A DNA stretch of 7,178 nucleotides from Candidatus Gastranaerophilales bacterium (GTDB taxonomy: Bacteria; Cyanobacteriota; Vampirovibrionia; Gastranaerophilales; Gastranaerophilaceae), in the NCBI GenBank assembly GCA_021201175.1, contig JAJQFK010000126.1:7234-14411 (forward strand). Direction: 5' to 3'. The translations under genes were made by a program, and so were the position numbers. Positions 5,327 through 7,178 of this stretch are shown in pieces; within the stretch, counting starts at the first letter, position 1, and every line of letters starts with the position of its first letter. The notes beneath the pieces were generated by a model. The model was not told the DNA's origin. It saw only the letters and a program-made list of their open reading frames with translations, and ran no database searches.

Positions 5327-5635
5327 TTAATTGTATAACTCGCAATATCTAAAAGTTGCATTTTTTAAAATTTCATTAATTTTTTCGCGGGAGCGGGAGC
5401 TCGCTTGCGAGCTCATTCCCGTTATATCATCAATTGTCAAATTAAATGCGCTACATATTGCAGTGATTTTGTTTTCTCTAATATTTTCTTTTGCTTGTTT
5501 GATATTGTATGTTTCGCCAATATCAATGCCCCGTGCAAAATAAACACGTCCGTTGTAATTAAATTCATAATCTAAAAACATAATTCTTGCCGGGTGCAAT
5601 AAATTTTTGTCCAATCCGATATTTTGTTTTTGCAT
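5327..5635 (-). CDS. Hypothetical protein (102 aa) carrying an in-frame palindromic element
   Basis: This is the first gene of the - strand operon. The ATG is preceded by AAAAAGGA about 10 nt upstream. The product is unknown: an N-terminal beta-like part (ARIMFLDYEFNYNGRVYFARG), a helix (IKQAKENIRENKITAICSAF), a short segment NLTIDDIT, then residues 73-83 (GMSSQASSRSR), and a final helix EKINEILKNATFRY. Residues 73-83 are encoded by a GC-rich palindrome whose arms recur at 5976-6017, so they look like an insertion that kept the reading frame. The insertion sits in a probable loop between two helices and adds a Ser/Arg-rich stretch. I cannot assign a function. A promoter was not convincingly found upstream; the candidate toxin gene further upstream is on the same strand. 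Confidence 0.6.
   Translation of the reverse strand: MQKQNIGLDKNLLHPARIMFLDYEFNYNGRVYFARGIDIGETYNIKQAKENIRENKITAICSAFNLTIDDITGMSSQASSRSREKINEILKNATFRYCELYN
5387..5421. repeat. Palindromic repeat copy A, inside a coding gene
   Basis: The left arm GCGGGAGCGGGAGC and right arm GCTCATTCCCG flank a tip TCGCTTGCGA. The inner part GAGCTCGC-TT-GCGAGCTC is a perfect 8-bp hairpin. The same two arms with a different tip occur at 5976-6017. The element is read through in frame by the - strand gene, giving GMSSQASSRSR. GC content is far above the flanks. Confidence 0.8.
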
Positions 5636-5691
5636 TTTGAATATCCTTTTTAATATAATGCCGCTTTTGTTTATTTTTTTTAATATTACAC

Positions 5692-5719
5692 TTGAAAAAT
5701 ATTAAAAATGATTTATAAT
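5692..5719 (+). promoter_or_regulatory. Near-consensus sigma-70-type promoter for the antisense RNA
   Basis: TTGAAA (-35, 5692-5697) and a perfect TATAAT (-10, 5714-5719) are separated by 16 nt. The predicted start is near 5726. No ORF with a ribosome site follows; an intrinsic terminator follows about 50-80 nt later, which points to a short RNA gene. Confidence 0.75.
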
Positions 5720-5725
5720 GAAAAT

Positions 5726-5803
5726 ATCGGGGGCGGTAATTGGTAGTTACCGTAACCTGTTTAAGCTAAAGGCGATACTCATTTTATATGGGTATCGTTT
5801 TTT
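5726..5803 (+). ncRNA. Candidate antitoxin small RNA (about 78 nt)
   Basis: The RNA is bounded by the strong promoter at 5692-5719 and the terminator at 5773-5803. It begins with a G-rich segment, then a hairpin CGGTAA/TTACCG (5734-5752, 7-nt loop), a single-stranded stretch that includes TAAGCTAAAG (5762-5771), and the terminator hairpin. No open frame or ribosome site is present. Its 3' 25 nt are exactly complementary to the last codons of the hydrophobic peptide gene on the other strand. TAAGCTAAAG is also complementary to the peptide gene's 5' untranslated region, because the same 10 nt recur at 5890-5899. This is the geometry of type I antitoxins of the Fst/par kind. Existence of the transcript is well supported by signals; the antitoxin role is inferred. 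Confidence 0.65.
5773..5803 (+). terminator. Intrinsic terminator of the small RNA, inside the toxin gene
   Basis: CGATAC (5773-5778) pairs with GTATCG (5792-5797), extended by a T-G and a C-G pair, loop of 9 nt, followed by TTTTTT. On the opposite strand it is followed by CCTTTAGC rather than a T-run, so it works best for the + strand RNA. Confidence 0.85.
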
Positions 5804-5856
5804 ATTATGTACATTACCAATAAAAGCAAAATTAATGTTAAATTGATGTTTTCCAT
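5779..5856 (-). CDS. Candidate type I toxin: 25-residue hydrophobic peptide
   Basis: This ORF has 25 codons: MENINLTLILLLL, then VMYIIKNDTHIK. Residues 4-18 form one uninterrupted membrane helix, followed by a short charged tail, the layout of small membrane toxins such as Fst, Ibs and Ldr; no sequence homology is claimed. The ribosome site is exceptional: AAAGGGGGG, 7 nt before the ATG. It lies in an otherwise gene-free stretch, has its own candidate promoter, and its 3' end is overlapped by a convergent small RNA. In the mRNA, the GCTAAA immediately after the ribosome site can pair with an upstream TTTAGC, which may restrain translation. The expected effect of such peptides is inner-membrane depolarisation or growth arrest when the antitoxin RNA is lost. 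The coding call rests on the ribosome site, composition and context. Confidence 0.6.
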   Translation of the reverse strand: MENINLTLILLLLVMYIIKNDTHIK

Positions 5857-5935
5857 AATTTAGCCCCCCTTTCGTTGAACTATCAGCCATAAGCTAAAGT
5901 GGTTTGTTGTGCTGAAGTTTTTTGAAAAAGATTAC

Positions 5936-5964
5936 AGGCTAGCCCCCGGATATTTAATTTTCAA
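5936..5964 (-). promoter_or_regulatory. Possible promoter of the toxin mRNA
   Basis: On the - strand TTGAAA (5964-5959) is followed after 17 nt by TAGCCT (5941-5936), which keeps the key T, A and final T of a -10 box but is otherwise weak. The start would be near 5929, giving a leader of about 70 nt containing the repeat CTTTAGCTTA. The weaker -10 compared with the antisense promoter is what a toxin-antitoxin pair would need. Confidence 0.4.
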
Positions 5965-5975
5965 TGTTCTTTATT

Positions 5976-6017
5976 GCGGGAGCGGGAGCGTTGGCGAAGC
6001 CAAAAGCTCATTCCCGC
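5976..6017. repeat. Palindromic repeat copy B, intergenic
   Basis: It has the same arms as copy A at 5387-5421: GCGGGAGCGGGAGC on the left and GCTCATTCCCG on the right, but its tip is GTTGGCGAAGCCAAAA, which folds as TTGGC-GAA-GCCAA. Conserved arms with a replaced, still self-complementary tip are typical of mobile palindromic repeats. It lies just upstream of the candidate toxin promoter. Confidence 0.8.
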
Positions 6018-6613
6018 TATTTTAATTATAACTCGTTATTTGTTTTATGCAAGTCAAAAAACAAAATTAACTTATTAATTTTTACATTTCTTTACTTTTG
6101 TTTTTTGTATGTCAAAAACCATAAAACATAAATTGAAAAATTTAAGCATTGATTTTGTGGTAAATATTTTATGTTATATTTTTTGCTATTCTCTAAAATG
6201 CCTGCTATATAAGGGTTTTGGCTTAAAGGTACTGTGCCGTTCGCAAAATCAAACGGGGGTTGTTGTCCCGCCTGCCGTCTTGTTTTTAGTCCCCAATTTT
6301 TTTAAATTTGGCTTTTTATTTTTCCTTTATCCCTTTAAATCCTTTAATAATAATCATTTTAGCGTTTTTGTATTTTAAGTAATTTATTTAAGAAATAAAT
6401 CTTGAAAAATCAGCAATAACAATACTTTTGGATATATAAAAATTATTAAAATTTTTCAACCTAAAAATTCAACCTTTTTTAATTATAAAAACGGGTTTAA
6501 TTCAGTTATAATGCAACTTTTAAATTTCTACCAATTCAACTTAAAAATTTTAAATTTTGTAGATTAAATTTTACGCGTTAAATTAATTTTGATTTTGTAT
6601 ATCAAAAAACAAA
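6018..6613. other. AT-rich gene desert with short repeats
   Basis: No credible gene is seen. Repeats include TTCAACCTAAAAATT (6455-6469) against TTCAACTTAAAAATT (6535-6549), and a pair TTTTGTATRTCAAAAAMC at 6103-6120 and 6593-6610 (16 of 18 identical). A GC-richer island at 6230-6285 contains CGGG (6254-6257) and CCCG (6267-6270), which can pair. A TATAAT at 6507-6512 lacks a -35 partner. Function unknown. Confidence 0.4.
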
Positions 6614-6739
6614 TTATGCACAAAGCAAAATTTGTTCTAATTCAGTAATATTAATTATTTCGGGCATATCTTGTAAAACATTTAAAAATTCACAAACATA
6701 CAATTTTAAGTTCGATTTTTGACCATTACTGCCCACCAT
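6614..6739 (-). CDS. Possible 41-residue ORF, weakly supported
   Basis: This reads MVGSNGQKSNLK, then LYVCEFLNVLQDMPEI and INITELEQILLCA. The composition looks protein-like, with a probable helix around residues 13-25. However, there is no ribosome site, and the ATG lies inside an arm of the inverted repeat at 6738-6771. The same frame is open upstream through that repeat to about 6800. It may be a remnant of a longer gene interrupted by the repeat, or chance. No function is suggested. Confidence 0.25.
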   Translation of the reverse strand: MVGSNGQKSNLKLYVCEFLNVLQDMPEIINITELEQILLCA

Positions 6740-6771
6740 AAAAGAGACTTTCGATTGAAAGTCTCTTTTAT
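6738..6771. terminator. Perfect 15-bp inverted repeat, probable bidirectional terminator
   Basis: ATAAAAGAGACTTTC and GAAAGTCTCTTTTAT are exact complements around a GATT loop. The A-rich start and T-rich end give a terminator in either direction. It lies about 110 bp beyond the end of the - strand gene at 6884-7114, whose transcript it may end. Confidence 0.75.
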
Positions 6772-6883
6772 TATGCAAATAGTCGATTTTCGCCTCTATA
6801 CTTGTTCAGACTAGGTGAATACCCAAAATAACGAAACGCCAAAACACAATAATAACTTGCGTTTTAAAGGTTTGAGCGTAATC

Positions 6884-7114
6884 TTATTCTTTATTTTGAC
6901 TGTTACTCAAGTGTTGCAAGGCTTTTAACCCAAAATTCGTAAAATTTTGTTCATACTCTTTTTGCTCTTTTCCGGTTTTAAATTTCTTAGCTTCTTGTTT
7001 TGATGATAATTTCATCAAACTTATAATAAATTCTGTTATAAGAATTTTTTGCTCACTTTTAGAATATTTTTTGCCGTCAAATTGCATAATAAAGTTTGGT
7101 TTTTTATTTGTCAT
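6884..7114 (-). CDS. Hypothetical lysine-rich protein (76 aa)
   Basis: I do not recognise this protein. The product has 76 residues and is very rich in lysine and glutamine/glutamate (KKYSKSEQK, KQEAKKFKTGKEQKEYEQ), with a predicted helix at 22-37 (QKILITEFIISLMKLS) and no membrane segment or signal peptide. There is no good ribosome site before the ATG; the leader is almost pure A+T, and an overlapping out-of-frame ATG lies 9 nt earlier, so the start is uncertain. Codon choice is extremely AT-biased, more than in the phage cassette, which may mark a different origin (host or another mobile element). It is the only probable gene in the rightmost 1.1 kb. Confidence 0.45.
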   Translation of the reverse strand: MTNKKPNFIMQFDGKKYSKSEQKILITEFIISLMKLSSKQEAKKFKTGKEQKEYEQNFTNFGLKALQHLSNSQNKE

Positions 7115-7178
7115 AAATGCATTAAATCAACTATTTATTAAATTAATTAATATATTATTTAATTAAACACTTGATTTT
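7115..7178. other. Very AT-rich leader with TTAATTAA palindromes
   Basis: Almost entirely A+T, with short self-complementary pieces such as TTAATTAA and TTTAATTAAA. It could hold the promoter of the adjacent - strand gene, but no spaced -35/-10 pair is clear. Confidence 0.3.

Larger units (their letters stand above)
5762..5899. repeat. Direct repeat TAAGCTAAAG (5762-5771 and 5890-5899)
   Basis: Two identical 10-nt copies flank the small peptide gene. One lies in the + strand RNA, the other at the 5' side of the - strand mRNA, so the two convergent RNAs carry complementary copies. The second copy also contains GCTAAA (5893-5898), which can pair within the mRNA with the complement at 5859-5864 next to the ribosome site. 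Confidence 0.7.

Noticed and set aside
5331..5543. + strand open frame opposite the 102-residue gene
   Set aside because: It lies opposite a gene with a proper ribosome site, has none of its own and shows no domain.
6109..6378. An 89-codon + strand open frame in the AT-rich desert
   Set aside because: It has no ribosome site, and its composition (runs of Phe, Leu, Tyr, Asn) follows from the T-rich DNA. It crosses the GC island without any recognisable domain.

Overview
This window looks like the distal end of the late region of a prophage (or phage) from a low-GC bacterium, followed by an accessory 'cargo' region. The DNA is AT-rich, genes are short and tightly packed, many ribosome binding sites are G-rich (AAGGGGG type), and recognisable phage families are present: a DnaC/IstB-like helicase loader, a Baseplate_J fragment, a DUF1353 protein, a holin-like membrane/coiled-coil protein and an Amidase_2 endolysin. 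The host cannot be named from the sequence. Palindromic GC-rich elements, one of them inside a gene in frame, recall the Rickettsia palindromic elements of low-GC Alphaproteobacteria, but that is only a resemblance.

Positions 1-2160 (+ strand) hold a run of damaged or truncated genes: the C-terminal part of a DnaC-like ATPase running in from the left edge; a 28-residue ORF with a good ribosome site; a HAD-phosphatase-like ORF with no ribosome site and no clear motif I; a small unknown gene; a piece of baseplate protein J lacking both ends; and the 3' part of an unknown gene lacking a start. This pattern suggests serial internal deletions, or chimeric assembly. A 217-bp gap (2161-2377) holds five consecutive potential stem-loops.

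Positions 2378-4427 (+) form a compact, intact-looking cassette: zinc-ribbon protein, unknown protein, DUF1353 protein, holin-like protein, endolysin. It closes with two strong intrinsic terminators. A GC-rich palindromic element forms the C-terminus of the DUF1353 gene and supplies the ribosome binding site of the next gene.

Positions 4659-5635 (- strand) hold a convergent three-gene accessory operon: an unknown protein carrying an in-frame palindromic element, a small unknown protein, and a basic protein with an AT-hook-like GRPKG motif.

Positions 5692-5964 hold the most interesting item, a candidate type I toxin-antitoxin module not visible in a standard ORF search. A 25-residue hydrophobic peptide with a very strong ribosome site lies on the - strand. 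A convergent RNA of about 78 nt, with a near-consensus promoter and an intrinsic terminator, lies on the + strand and overlaps the 3' end of the peptide gene. A 10-bp direct repeat gives the two RNAs a second block of complementarity, as in the Fst/par arrangement.

Positions 5976-7178 are mostly non-coding and very AT-rich. They hold a second copy of the palindromic element, a few repeated AT-rich motifs, a perfect 15-bp inverted repeat that could be a terminator, and a lysine-rich unknown gene on the - strand near the right edge.
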